Shown: positions 51,256 to 60,237, counted from the stretch's first letter. The stretch is 64,000 nt of DNA from UMGS1649 sp045534225 (GCA_045534225.1 JAZSJJ010000007.1:1-64000); one strand, 5' to 3'. Notes: generated from the letters alone by a model not told the origin. Numbers and translations are program-made.

Positions 51256-52383
51256 TTACTTCACATCTCTGTAAAGTTGCTCGACATAGGCATCAATTTC
51301 ACAAGCCTTTTTCTCAATATCCTTAAGAAGAAGGAACTGGTTCATAAATCTTGCCTTATTGTGAGTCTTGTACTTAATTTTGAAGTACGTATCGTTGTTG
51401 ATGTAGTCCGTAAGGAATCTAAGCGCAAGCTCGTAAGTGAGAATACGGATAGAAAGTCCAATGCAACGAACTTCATCATAGGTAAGCGAGCAAGCCATTT
51501 CTTCAAGATATCCTTTAATATATGCCTTTGCAAGGTCAATGTTAAGGAAAATCTTTGCCGGATTTGTTTCATCTTCAAAGGAATTAGCACATGCGGAGCG
51601 AATTCCATCTCCAATATCATAAAGCACAGATCCTGGCATAACGGTATCAAGGTCAATAACAGCCACAGCCTTATTTGTTGTGCTGCTTATCAAGATGTTA
51701 TTGAGCTTGGTATCATTATGGGTTACTCTTATCGGAATAGTTCTACCAAGTTTGTTGTAGATTGCTGAGTATTCCTTAATCTTAGAGATAAGGTAAATAA
51801 TTTCTTCAGAGCACTCAAATGCTCTATTTGTGATACCATTCTCAATAGCAACAAGCAACGCGTCAAAACGCTTAGGCGTATTGTGGAAATCCGGAATAGT
51901 ATCCGCAAGCATACTCACAGGGAAGTCGCTAAGGAGCATATGAAACGCACCAAAACACTTACCAGCATTGTATGCAACTTCTTCAGGATTTTCTGAATCC
52001 TTGAAATTGTTGTAGGAAATACAATCATCGATGTACTCGTACACACGATAGTATTCCTTCTCGCCCGCTTCGTTGATATGCGTATACATAGGCTCATCGG
52101 TTATAGTAGCTACATAGCTCAAAGTCTTGTAGGTGCACTCAGGCATTTCCGCAAGCTTCTTCTTGATGTGTTTGCTAACCAAACCTATATTCCGCATTAC
52201 AAGATACGGTTCCTTGAAAACATTGCTGTTGATTTTTTGAAGCAAGTATTTTGTACTTCCTTCTGCTGTCGCGTAGGTAAGCAAGTATGTAGAGTTGATG
52301 TTACCTTGTGCATTTTCTTCAGCCGACACAAGTTCACCATCTATTCTGAAGTTACTCAGCACTTCTCTAATCTTGTTATCCAT
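51256..52383 (-). CDS. APH-fold phosphotransferase, N-acetylhexosamine kinase-like
   Basis: A 375-aa cytoplasmic kinase of the aminoglycoside/choline kinase fold. YLLQKINSNVFKEPYLVMRNI near residue 45 resembles N-acetylhexosamine 1-kinases. The catalytic loop is RVTHNDTKLNNILI, and metal binding is in VIDLDTVMPGSVLYDIGDGIR. This suggests sugar salvage such as GlcNAc/GalNAc 1-phosphorylation, not antibiotic resistance. The start MDNKIREVL follows AGGAGGATT. Own promoter and terminator, with C-rich codons unlike gyrA and tatD beside it. Confidence 0.82.
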   Translation of the reverse strand: MDNKIREVLSNFRIDGELVSAEENAQGNINSTYLLTYATAEGSTKYLLQKINSNVFKEPYLVMRNIGLVSKHIKKKLAEMPECTYKTLSYVATITDEPMYTHINEAGEKEYYRVYEYIDDCISYNNFKDSENPEEVAYNAGKCFGAFHMLLSDFPVSMLADTIPDFHNTPKRFDALLVAIENGITNRAFECSEEIIYLISKIKEYSAIYNKLGRTIPIRVTHNDTKLNNILISSTTNKAVAVIDLDTVMPGSVLYDIGDGIRSACANSFEDETNPAKIFLNIDLAKAYIKGYLEEMACSLTYDEVRCIGLSIRILTYELALRFLTDYINNDTYFKIKYKTHNKARFMNQFLLLKDIEKKACEIDAYVEQLYRDVK

Positions 52384-52444
52384 TTGTTTAATCCTCCTGT
52401 AAAGCCATATAGTTAATGGCTGTATTTTTTTAGTCACTTTCTCT

Positions 52445-52473
52445 ATTATACCATTTCTGAAGATTATAGTCAA
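52445..52473 (-). promoter_or_regulatory. Promoter of the kinase gene
   Basis: TTGACT, 17 bp, TATAAT on the minus strand, about 60 bases before the start. Confidence 0.75.
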
Positions 52474-52497
52474 ATTTATGTCTACTTACAAAGAATA

Positions 52498-52520
52498 CCA
52501 AGCGCCATAAAGCGCTTGGT
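52498..52520 (-). terminator. Terminator of the walR-walK-tatD unit
   Basis: ACCAAGCGC / GCGCTTGGT directly after the tatD stop, followed by ATTCTTTG on the minus strand; the T-run is weak. Confidence 0.6.
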
Positions 52521-52522
52521 AT

Positions 52523-53296
52523 CTATATTCCATAGAATTCTTTAGCATTGTTATATAACACTTCTGCTAATTCCTCTTTATCCATTTCTTTTATCTCTGC
52601 TAGTTTTTCTATTACTTCATGTATATTAGACGAATCATTTCTTGTGCCTCTTTTGCTTTGTGGAGCTAAATAAGGGGCATCTGTTTCTGTCATTATACTT
52701 TCTAGCGGCATCTCTCTTAATACATTTATAGCCGTTTCTGTGCGTTTATATGTTATATTTCCACCAACAGATATCTTGTATCCATTTTTTATTATGAATC
52801 TTGCTGTTTGCTCATTAAGGTCGAAACAGTGGAACATTATTTTAGATGGTTTCTTTTCTGTTTGTTCTAATATTTCTACCGTGTCTATACTAGCATCTCT
52901 AGAATGTATTTGCACAGGAAGCCCTACTTCATATGCAAATTCTAGTTGTTCTTTGAATAGTTTCTTTTGCTCTTCTTTTAAGTCTTTAGTATAGTGATAA
53001 TCTAGTCCTATCTCTCCAATTGCAACTATCTTTCCGTTGTCTTTGTTTTCCTCATAAAGCCTTCTTAAAGCATCTATGTTATCCCCAGTATTAACATATT
53101 CTGGGTGAATTCCTATGGTAGCGTAGACATTACTATATTTTTTAGCATTTTCTAAAGCACCAATTGAAGATTCAATTCCTGCACCAGCGTTAATTACTAT
53201 TTCTACACCAGCTTCTTTAAGCTTTGTAAATACTTGTTCTTTATCTTCATCATATGCTTCATCTTCATAGTGTGCATGTACGTCAATTATTCTCAT
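52523..53296 (-). CDS. tatD: TatD family metal-dependent hydrolase
   Basis: A 257-aa TIM-barrel nuclease/hydrolase. Metal ligands sit in IIDVHAHYED, AIGEIGLDYHY, VQIHSRDA, IMFHCFDLN and TETDAPYLAPQ. The family has 3'-5' exonuclease activity and a role in DNA repair or RNA quality control. Its start overlaps the end of the sensor kinase gene, so it is translated with it. Length is standard. Confidence 0.93.
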   Translation of the reverse strand: MRIIDVHAHYEDEAYDEDKEQVFTKLKEAGVEIVINAGAGIESSIGALENAKKYSNVYATIGIHPEYVNTGDNIDALRRLYEENKDNGKIVAIGEIGLDYHYTKDLKEEQKKLFKEQLEFAYEVGLPVQIHSRDASIDTVEILEQTEKKPSKIMFHCFDLNEQTARFIIKNGYKISVGGNITYKRTETAINVLREMPLESIMTETDAPYLAPQSKRGTRNDSSNIHEVIEKLAEIKEMDKEELAEVLYNNAKEFYGI

Positions 53297-54681
53297 TATC
53301 TCATTATTGGCAGAGTTACTATTACCTCTGTTCCTACTCCTTCTTCACTCTTCATTTCTATAGTTCCTTCGTGAGCTTCTACAATTTCTTTAACAATAGA
53401 AAGGCCAAGTCCTGTTCCTCCCATTTGTCTAGATCTTGCTTTATCTACTCTATAGAAACGTTCAAATATTCTCTTTAAGTCTTTTTCTGGAATACCAATT
53501 CCATTATCTACAAATTTTAGATATGCTTTACCACCTGCTGCTCCAACATATACAGTAATCTCTCCACCATCTGGTGTGTATTTTATACTGTTAGATATGA
53601 TGTTAGTCATAACCTGTTGTATAGCATCTTTACTTGCTAGAACTGGTCCTGGTATCATATTAACAACACATTTTAGGTTGTGTTTCTTTTCTTTTGCAAC
53701 ATATTGTAGATTTTCTACAACTTGTTTTGCAAGATCATCTATGTTAAGTTTAACTCTATCCCAAACATTCTTTTTATAGTCAAATCTAGAAAGTTGTAGA
53801 AGATCTGCAACTATTCTATCCATTCTGTTTGCTTCATCATTAATAACTTTAGCAAACTTCTTTATTTCTTCCGGTTCAAGCTCCCTGTCCATCATTGTTT
53901 CAGAATATCCTTTGATAGAACAAAGTGGTGTTTTTAACTCATGAGAAACGTTTGCAACAAACTCTTTTCTCATATTGTTTAACTTTTCATTCTCAGTAAT
54001 ATTCTTAAGTATTGCAATAACACCCATTGGAAGTAACTTTTCATTATGGTATGGTACTAAGACTACACTTAATACATTATCGTTCACTTCAACTTTTTCT
54101 TCTAAGTTTTTGTAATTAGATAAGTAAAGTACTTTATCGAAGTCTACTTTAAGTTTAAGTTTTTTCATTACTTTTTCATAAGTATCATCTGTGTCACTTA
54201 TATCTGCAAACGATTTAGCCGCACCATTTATGTGTATAACTTGTTTTTGCATTGAGAATGCAATAACGCCATCATCCATTCTGTTAAGAATTACAGATGT
54301 TTTACTTTCTTGACTATCTAATTCAAATCTATTCTTTAGAAGACTATTTAATATTTCGCTATACGAATTAATTAATTGTTGCATTTCTTCTAATTTAGTA
54401 ACATTTGCAAGATGTCTGCTATCTACATTCTTACCATCTCTTAAATTCTTCATAGAACGTTCTAACTTTTTCATTGGTGTAAGTATACTTTTATAGAATG
54501 CTGTCATTAGAAGCATGCTTAAAAGTAGAACCATGAAAAATGTCATAACTATTGGGAAGTTTATAGAAAAGCCAAACTTACCTGTAAGTGAATAATTTAC
54601 AAGTATATTTACTACTACAAATGTTGTTATAACTAAAACTAACACCATTACTTTAGCACTAGTTTTTATGCTTTTAAACAT
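53296..54681 (-). CDS. WalK/PhoR-like sensor histidine kinase
   Basis: A 461-aa membrane kinase. Two transmembrane helices (about 11-30 and 43-62) are separated by only about 12 residues, so there is no external sensor domain. HAMP (about 63-115), a PAS-like region (about 125-228) and HisKA with His247 in VANVSHELKTPL follow. The HATPase boxes are NIISNSIKYTPDGG, VDNGIGIPEKDL and GGTGLGLSIVKEI. By similarity to WalK/PhoR it phosphorylates the response regulator encoded just upstream. The short loop suggests sensing within the membrane or through PAS. Start ATG after GAAAGAGGAT. Confidence 0.92.
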   Translation of the reverse strand: MFKSIKTSAKVMVLVLVITTFVVVNILVNYSLTGKFGFSINFPIVMTFFMVLLLSMLLMTAFYKSILTPMKKLERSMKNLRDGKNVDSRHLANVTKLEEMQQLINSYSEILNSLLKNRFELDSQESKTSVILNRMDDGVIAFSMQKQVIHINGAAKSFADISDTDDTYEKVMKKLKLKVDFDKVLYLSNYKNLEEKVEVNDNVLSVVLVPYHNEKLLPMGVIAILKNITENEKLNNMRKEFVANVSHELKTPLCSIKGYSETMMDRELEPEEIKKFAKVINDEANRMDRIVADLLQLSRFDYKKNVWDRVKLNIDDLAKQVVENLQYVAKEKKHNLKCVVNMIPGPVLASKDAIQQVMTNIISNSIKYTPDGGEITVYVGAAGGKAYLKFVDNGIGIPEKDLKRIFERFYRVDKARSRQMGGTGLGLSIVKEIVEAHEGTIEMKSEEGVGTEVIVTLPIMR

Positions 54682-54710
54682 AGTTTATCCTCTTTCCTTT
54701 TATATAACAC

Positions 54711-54736
54711 AGCACCAATTGTACAACAATCGGTGC
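54711..54736 (-). other. Hairpin between response regulator and kinase genes
   Basis: AGCACC-ATTGT / ACAAT-GGTGCT on the minus strand in the gap after 54766. No T-run follows, so it may be a processing or stability element that sets the regulator-to-kinase ratio. Confidence 0.5.
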
Positions 54737-54765
54737 TTCGTTTATTTATATTAAAGATATTTATA

Positions 54766-55455
54766 TTATACGTAATATCCTTTTCCTCTTTTTGTTTTTA
54801 AGTATTTAGGATCTGCTGTATTGTCTTCAATCTTCTCTCTTATTCTTCTGATTGTAACATCAACACTTCTTACATCTCCGAAATAATCATAGCCCCATAC
54901 ATTTTTAATTATTTGTTCTCTTGTTAGGACTTGACCTGCATTAGTAACTAATAGTTTTAACACTTCATACTCTTTCATTGTTAAGTCTATTATTTTGTCT
55001 TTCTTGTTAACTACATATTTTTCGTCATCTAATACTAAATCTTGTAGTTTAAGTTCGTTAGTACCTTTGTCTTCTTTAGCTTCCTCAGGAACTGTACGTT
55101 TTCTTAGATTAGCTTTAATACGGGCAGCAAGTTCTCTTACGCTAAATGGTTTAGTCATATAATCGTCTGCACCAAGTTCTAGCCCAAGTATTTTATCTAC
55201 CACATCGTCCTTTGCAGTAAGCATAATTATTGGACAATCTAATTTTTGTCTAATCTTTGTACATACTGTAAGGCCATCCATTTTAGGCAGCATAACATCT
55301 AAAAGTATTAAATCCGGTTTTGCGGTAAGAGCCATCTCAACAGCTTGCTCACCATCGTATGCTTCTATGGTTTTGTAGCCATCTTTTTCAAGATTAAATT
55401 TAAGAACCTCTACAATAGGTGGTTCGTCGTCTACTATCAATATCTTTTTTTCCAT
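54766..55455 (-). CDS. WalR/PhoP-like response regulator
   Basis: A 229-aa OmpR-family regulator. The receiver has the acidic pair in IVDDEPP, the phosphorylation site Asp53 (LILLDVMLP), and Lys in DYMTKPFS. The winged helix ends with LTREQIIKNVWGYDYFGDVRSV, in two parts, and RRIREKIED. This is close to WalR, the essential regulator of cell-wall turnover in Bacillota. It is first in walR-walK-tatD; yycH, yycI and yycJ of Bacillus are absent. Start ATG after GAGGTGTCG. Confidence 0.92.
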   Translation of the reverse strand: MEKKILIVDDEPPIVEVLKFNLEKDGYKTIEAYDGEQAVEMALTAKPDLILLDVMLPKMDGLTVCTKIRQKLDCPIIMLTAKDDVVDKILGLELGADDYMTKPFSVRELAARIKANLRKRTVPEEAKEDKGTNELKLQDLVLDDEKYVVNKKDKIIDLTMKEYEVLKLLVTNAGQVLTREQIIKNVWGYDYFGDVRSVDVTIRRIREKIEDNTADPKYLKTKRGKGYYV

Positions 55456-55588
55456 ATCGACACCTCTTTATGCAATAATTTTATCATAAAGTTATAATTT
55501 TACAAGCATTTTTACTAATATTTTGACATTTTTTTATCATTTATATTACAATTGTGTTATTTCAAAACCACTATTTAACAAAAATCGC

Positions 55589-55617
55589 TTTACTACTAGC
55601 TTTTACGGGTGTATAAT
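55589..55617 (+). promoter_or_regulatory. Possible promoter of the 55672 gene
   Basis: TTTACT, 17 bp, TATAAT; the -35 is weak. Confidence 0.5.
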
Positions 55618-55671
55618 GTATGCAAAATAGATGTAAATACACGCAAATTTGCTATGTAAAAGGAGATTTTT

Positions 55672-56103
55672 ATGACTATTTATAAAGAAACTGTAGATGG
55701 ACGGCAACAAGTAGCCGTAGAGTCTAGAGGAAAGAAGTTCATTATGGGATGGTTTGCAGGAGATCTTTACTGGATTATGCAAGACTACATCCCTGCATAT
55801 TTTCTTATAACAAAGAAAACACCATACTTCTATGACTTCTTCGAAAAGCTCTTCAAAGACTACCACTTCAAAAACTGCACTCTCACTTGGAGTAGCGAAG
55901 CCGACATTGATAGATCTGGAAATAAACTCAAAATTACCAAAGGCGAGAACTATTTCAAAATTAGATTCTTCCAAGGCGAAAACGACAACCTTTCCAAAGC
56001 AACCAACACCTGTCCCGTCTGCTTCTGCTTAAGCGGAAGTAAACATCAAAAAATAGCTAATGAATTTAGCAATTTCCTACACACATTATTAAACAGCGAC
56101 TAA
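55672..56103 (+). CDS. Unknown small protein (islet gene)
   Basis: A 143-aa soluble protein that I do not recognise. It is rich in aromatic residues (MGWFAGDLYWIMQDYIPAYF, then FYDFFEKLFKDYHF) and has a CPVCFCL segment near the end with three Cys. No clear membrane helix. ATG lies 6 bases after AAGGAG. Terminator overlaps the stop. C-ending codons (TTC, AAC, ACC) are common, unlike the regulators on both sides. Confidence 0.7.
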   Translation: MTIYKETVDGRQQVAVESRGKKFIMGWFAGDLYWIMQDYIPAYFLITKKTPYFYDFFEKLFKDYHFKNCTLTWSSEADIDRSGNKLKITKGENYFKIRFFQGENDNLSKATNTCPVCFCLSGSKHQKIANEFSNFLHTLLNSD

Positions 56104-56120
56104 AATATAGTCGCTGTTTT
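56091..56120 (+). terminator. Terminator of the 55672 gene
   Basis: AAACAGCGACTA / TAGTCGCTGTTT followed by T; the 5' arm includes the last codons. Confidence 0.85.
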
Positions 56121-56162
56121 AGATTGTCATTTAAATTTATATAACTCGTTCTTATGTCAAAT

Positions 56163-56804
56163 CTACACATAATAACCTTCTTCTTTCCTCTTTATATATT
56201 TAGGATTATTAGGATCATCCTCCAGTTTTTCTCTTATTCTTCTAATTGTTACGTCAACACTTCTTATATCCCCAAAATAATCGTATCCCCATACTTTTCC
56301 ATAAATTTGTTCTCTCGTTAGAAGTTGACCTTCATTTGCTATCATAAACTTTAGTACTTTATATTCTTTTTCTTCTAAAAGTACTATTTGCTCTTTAGTC
56401 GCAACCACGTATCTTCTATCATCTAATATTAAATCCTTGAATTTTATTTGATTTTTTATTAACCCTATTTGTGCTAAAGATGTAGATAGATCCGTTATAC
56501 AAATACAGTCATATATTCCAATAATATTAAAACACTTCTTGTATATTGTTATAAAATCGCTTCTATGCACCGCTATTATCAAAATATTTCCATCACGCCT
56601 TAACCTTTTAAATCTTTCCATATTATTCGCATTACACAGTTCCACATCGACCAACATCAACTCGACATTTTCTCGATTTGCTTTTTTAGCATCATACGTC
56701 TTAATATCTATTTCTTCTGTTTCTAAATCATATTTTTCTAATATTTCTTTACACTCTTTTAGAATATTGACATTATCCATTGCCAACAATACTTTTGGTT
56801 TCAC
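56163..56804 (-). CDS. Degenerate WalR-like response regulator
   Basis: A 213-aa OmpR-type protein. The receiver keeps a candidate Asp53 (LMLVDVELC), but the acidic pair is reduced to MDN (only Asp10), and the conserved Lys (TKPF in the WalR-like protein) is lost (CICITD). The DNA-binding domain is nearly the same as in the 54766 product: LTREQI, VWGYDYFGD, RSVDVTIRRIREK. By inference it binds the same promoters but is not switched by ordinary phosphorylation. Start ATG after GAGGTGATA. Monocistronic. Confidence 0.85.
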   Translation of the reverse strand: MKPKVLLAMDNVNILKECKEILEKYDLETEEIDIKTYDAKKANRENVELMLVDVELCNANNMERFKRLRRDGNILIIAVHRSDFITIYKKCFNIIGIYDCICITDLSTSLAQIGLIKNQIKFKDLILDDRRYVVATKEQIVLLEEKEYKVLKFMIANEGQLLTREQIYGKVWGYDYFGDIRSVDVTIRRIREKLEDDPNNPKYIKRKEEGYYV

Positions 56805-56823
56805 TAAGTATCACCTCATATGT

Positions 56824-56851
56824 ATTATACCACAATTTCTGGTATTTTCAA
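56824..56851 (-). promoter_or_regulatory. Promoter of the degenerate regulator gene
   Basis: TTGAAA, 16 bp, TATAAT on the minus strand. Confidence 0.65.
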
Positions 56852-56869
56852 TTGTTCATACATACAACA

Positions 56870-56894
56870 AAAAAGAGGGGGTACCCCTCTTTTT
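56870..56894 (-). terminator. Terminator of the dnaX-to-murD unit
   Basis: AAAAAGAGGGG / CCCCTCTTTTT with a GTA loop, directly after the murD stop. Confidence 0.85.
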
Positions 56895-58257
56895 AATTAT
56901 TTGCACTTGTATATTTAATAACATACTCTTTGAACTTATCTCCTCTTTCTTCGAAGTTTTTGAATACTCCATAACTTGCTGCCGCAGGAGACATTATGCA
57001 TGTTTTACCTTTAGCTGTTATTTGAGTTGCAAGTATGACTGCTTTTTCAAGGTCGTCTGCATATATTACATTTGCAGTTGTATCTGTTTTTACTTTTTCA
57101 AAGATTTGTTTACCACTATCATACATAAGAATTACATTTGGAACTTTTCCATCGTGAATAAATTCAATTAATTCTTCATAGTTTATCCCTCTATCCATTC
57201 CTCCAACTATTATTGTATCCACATTATCCACGCTTGCTACTGCGGATATTGTTGCTGCTGGTATTGTAGATATTGAGTCATCTATGTATGTTACTCCACC
57301 ATATACTCCAATTTCTTGTAATCTATGTGGTAGTGTTTTAAATGTAGCTATTCCTGTTAATATATCTTCATCTGATGCTCCCGCTATTTTAGCTATTGTA
57401 GCTGCAACAGATGCGTTATATACATTGTGTATTCCCTTAAGCTCCATATTCTTAGGTACTTCTAGAATACTAGTATTTCCATCTACATTTATTTTTATCT
57501 CATTTGCTGAGTAATATGTACTGTTGTTTGTAAAGTCTTCTGTACTAATGGCTACAAGATTTTGTTTTAGTTCTCTTTCACCATTAATTACATCTGCCAT
57601 AGACTTGTTATATACATAGTAGTCCTCTTCTTTTTGGTACATGTATATATTTCTTTTTGCTTCTTTATACGCTTCATAAGATACATAGTGATCTAAGTGC
57701 TCTTCAAACATATTAAGTAACGCACATATTCTAGGACTAGACTTAACAAACTCTAATTGGTGTGAAGATAATTCATAAATATACCAATCTGTATCTTCAT
57801 AAGAATCTATCATCTCAAATGCAGGTAACCCAATGTTTCCTACTAATAACACTCTATGACTTTGTACAAGCATATTATATATTAAAGATGATGTTGTACT
57901 CTTTCCTTTTGTTCCTGTTATACCAATTGTTTTATGACCAGCATATTTTAAGAATAACTCTGTTTGAGAAGTTATCTTATCTTTAATTCCTGTTAAATCC
58001 ACATCCTTAAATGAAATACCAGGTGTCTTTATTATTACATCATAGTCTTTCATTGCATTTAAGTATGTTTCACCTGTATGGAACAATACTCCAGACTTTA
58101 ATATACTTTCATCTGTTATATCGTTCTTATCTGCTATTCCAATAGTACAATCTACATTGTTCACTCTTAGGAAATTATATGTGCTCTTCCCTTCTCTGCC
58201 AAACCCAAGTATTAATACTTTCTTTCCTGACAGTTCATTTATTATTCCGTTTTTCAA
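56893..58257 (-). CDS. murD: UDP-MurNAc-L-Ala:glutamate ligase (probably MurD2 type)
   Basis: A 454-aa Mur ligase that adds glutamate to UDP-MurNAc-L-Ala. Motifs are GFGREGKSTYNFL at the N-terminus, GITGTKGKSTTSSLIYN (ATP loop), FEEHLDHY, and YIDDSISTIPAATISAVAS. The start is TTG behind AAGGAGAATTACC. Its partner 12 bases upstream is a MurL-like epimerase. Where such pairs have been studied (Xanthomonas), the ligase attaches L-Glu and MurL inverts it, so this is likely an L-Glu ligase. Specificity cannot be read directly from the motifs. Confidence 0.9.
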   Translation of the reverse strand: MKNGIINELSGKKVLILGFGREGKSTYNFLRVNNVDCTIGIADKNDITDESILKSGVLFHTGETYLNAMKDYDVIIKTPGISFKDVDLTGIKDKITSQTELFLKYAGHKTIGITGTKGKSTTSSLIYNMLVQSHRVLLVGNIGLPAFEMIDSYEDTDWYIYELSSHQLEFVKSSPRICALLNMFEEHLDHYVSYEAYKEAKRNIYMYQKEEDYYVYNKSMADVINGERELKQNLVAISTEDFTNNSTYYSANEIKINVDGNTSILEVPKNMELKGIHNVYNASVAATIAKIAGASDEDILTGIATFKTLPHRLQEIGVYGGVTYIDDSISTIPAATISAVASVDNVDTIIVGGMDRGINYEELIEFIHDGKVPNVILMYDSGKQIFEKVKTDTTANVIYADDLEKAVILATQITAKGKTCIMSPAAASYGVFKNFEERGDKFKEYVIKYTSANN

Positions 58258-58269
58258 GGTAATTCTCCT

Positions 58270-59631
58270 TTACATCACATATTCTTTTAATTTCTTTACA
58301 AATTCTTCTGGAAGATTATTATCTTCATTCCAGCTATATATTGCATTTTTAATATTTTCTGCTAAGTTTTCATTTGATGCATCATAATCTTTTAGAAGAT
58401 ATGGAACCGCTTTTCCTTGCTCATTGTATCTTGCAATTATCATTGAAAGGCTTAAGTTTATTTCTTCCTTAGTTCCTACGCATTCAAATGGTTTATCATA
58501 GTCTGGATAAACTAGACCATTAAATATATCTTTTAATTCTTTGTTATTTAGCATATTAGAACTGAAGATTTTATCCATATCTTTTTTATCTAAAAATGCT
58601 GCTAGCATTATATATACATACAAACACTTAGGACAGTTTTCACACCAAATGTCTTGTTTAGAGCCAACATTACAACTCTTAAATACTTTGAAGTATTTTG
58701 GTTCTTTTATAAAGCCTTTTACTATTTGCCATTCGCTAAGTGGCCTTAATAAACTAAAGTATTCTGGACCATTAGAACATACAAATTTAGATATATATTC
58801 TCTAAAGTCATTTTCAAATTCTATGCTCTTAGAATATTGATGGTTGATATTTGTTCCTTCTACATTAGCTTCATTAGCACTAGCTTCATTAGATAACACT
58901 ATATATTTCTTACCTAAAAGTATAGCTGAAATATATGATGAAAAAGCAAGTATTGCAGAAAATGGTGTATGACCATTTAAGAAACCTTGTTTATTTAACT
59001 CTAATAATCTTGCATCTAAAGTTCTCTTTGGAGTGTATATGTTTTCATCTGTATATCCAGCTATTTTAGCTGATTCATATGAAGCCCCTCTAGGGTTAAC
59101 TATATAGCAAGTATTATCCATACCTTTAAGCACTTCTAGCGTTAAATTAGAGTCTTTTCCACCACCAACTGGTACTAAGTTGCCTTCTAATGTTTCATCT
59201 ATTAAAACTGGTTTTGTGTTGTTTTCTTCTACTTCAATCTTTAAGAATGTATCTATGTTCATAGCTTCTACCAAACCATTTCTATAGAAAAACTCTCCTA
59301 AACCATTTATGTATAGCTTTTTATACCATTCTATTTGTTCGTTATTTAATGCTCCAGCTTTAACTATTAGTGTTGGTGAACAAGTTGCTTTAAGGTAAGA
59401 CACAACTTCCACCATACCCAAGTTAAATATTGCTGTTTCTAATATTTTTCTATCGTTTGCGGATAGATTAAATTCTTTAGCTTTTGGAAATTTCCATGTA
59501 GGATTAAACATAGTTAAACCTGGCACATTAAAGTTGTATGTAACTTTTATTGCATCATCTGTTTCTTCTATGTCATAAGACAAATATTCAAATGTTGGAT
59601 ACTTATTTCTAAGTTCATTAAATTTATCCAT
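58270..59631 (-). CDS. murL: UDP-MurNAc-L-Ala-L-Glu epimerase, MurL-like
   Basis: A 453-aa protein. It has an ATP-loop VPVGGGKDSNLTLEVL near residue 150, SNEASANEANVEGTNINHQYS, CSNGPEYFSLLRPLSEWQI, and a Cys cluster WCENCPKCLYVY. These fit MurL, which inverts the terminal L-Glu of UDP-MurNAc-L-Ala-L-Glu to D-Glu with ATP. It precedes murD by 12 bases, which supports a linked function. It replaces the need for glutamate racemase in this step; no murI is in the window. It follows recR by 1 base. Confidence 0.8.
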   Translation of the reverse strand: MDKFNELRNKYPTFEYLSYDIEETDDAIKVTYNFNVPGLTMFNPTWKFPKAKEFNLSANDRKILETAIFNLGMVEVVSYLKATCSPTLIVKAGALNNEQIEWYKKLYINGLGEFFYRNGLVEAMNIDTFLKIEVEENNTKPVLIDETLEGNLVPVGGGKDSNLTLEVLKGMDNTCYIVNPRGASYESAKIAGYTDENIYTPKRTLDARLLELNKQGFLNGHTPFSAILAFSSYISAILLGKKYIVLSNEASANEANVEGTNINHQYSKSIEFENDFREYISKFVCSNGPEYFSLLRPLSEWQIVKGFIKEPKYFKVFKSCNVGSKQDIWCENCPKCLYVYIMLAAFLDKKDMDKIFSSNMLNNKELKDIFNGLVYPDYDKPFECVGTKEEINLSLSMIIARYNEQGKAVPYLLKDYDASNENLAENIKNAIYSWNEDNNLPEEFVKKLKEYVM

Positions 59632-59632
59632 A

Positions 59633-60229
59633 TTACATTTCCCTTCTATTTTCCATAGCCTTTATTAAAGTAATCTCATCTGTATATTCTAGATCTCCTC
59701 CAACTGGTATACCGTGAGCTATTCTTGAAACTTTTACTCCTGGTATTGTTTTTATGATTCTAGAAATATACATTGCTGTTGCTTCTCCTTCTATTGTTGG
59801 GTTAGTAGCAAGTATTACTTCCTTTATTCTATCATCTGATAGTCTAGATACTAATTCTTTTATTTTTATATCGTTTGCAGATATATTGTTCATAGGAGAT
59901 ATTGCTCCGTGAAGTACATGATATAGCCCTTTAAACTCATGTGTTTTTTCCATAGCAGCAACATCTTTTACGTTCTCTACCACGCAAATTGTACTTTCAT
60001 CTCTTTTATTGTTAGAACATATCTCACAAAGTTCTGACTCTGCTAAGTTGAAGCATTTAGTACAAAACTTTACTTTTTGCTTTGCTTCTAAAAGTGCATC
60101 TGCCATATTCTTTGCAGCAGTTTCGTCTGATTCCAATATATAGAATGCTAAACGTACTGCTGACTTATGTCCTATTCCTGGAAGCTTTTCAAACTCTCCT
60201 ATTAATTTCTTTACTGATTCTGAATACAT
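59633..60229 (-). CDS. recR: Recombination mediator RecR
   Basis: A 198-aa DNA repair protein that works with RecF and RecO to load RecA at gaps. It has the helix-hairpin-helix (FEKLPGIGHKSAVRLAFYIL), a Cys4 zinc site (CTKCFNLAESELCEIC), and a Toprim domain (ICVVENVKDVAAME). Start ATG after GTAGGAG. In the conserved dnaX-ybaB-recR order. Confidence 0.97.
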   Translation of the reverse strand: MYSESVKKLIGEFEKLPGIGHKSAVRLAFYILESDETAAKNMADALLEAKQKVKFCTKCFNLAESELCEICSNNKRDESTICVVENVKDVAAMEKTHEFKGLYHVLHGAISPMNNISANDIKIKELVSRLSDDRIKEVILATNPTIEGEATAMYISRIIKTIPGVKVSRIAHGIPVGGDLEYTDEITLIKAMENRREM

Positions 60230-60237
60230 TTTTACTC

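Noticed and set aside
51256..52383. Aminoglycoside resistance gene
   Set aside because: The fold is shared, but the sequence motifs match sugar (N-acetylhexosamine) kinases better.
55456..55671. WalR binding box near the regulator's own promoter
   Set aside because: Two TGTAAA copies are present, but not at the expected 11-base spacing.
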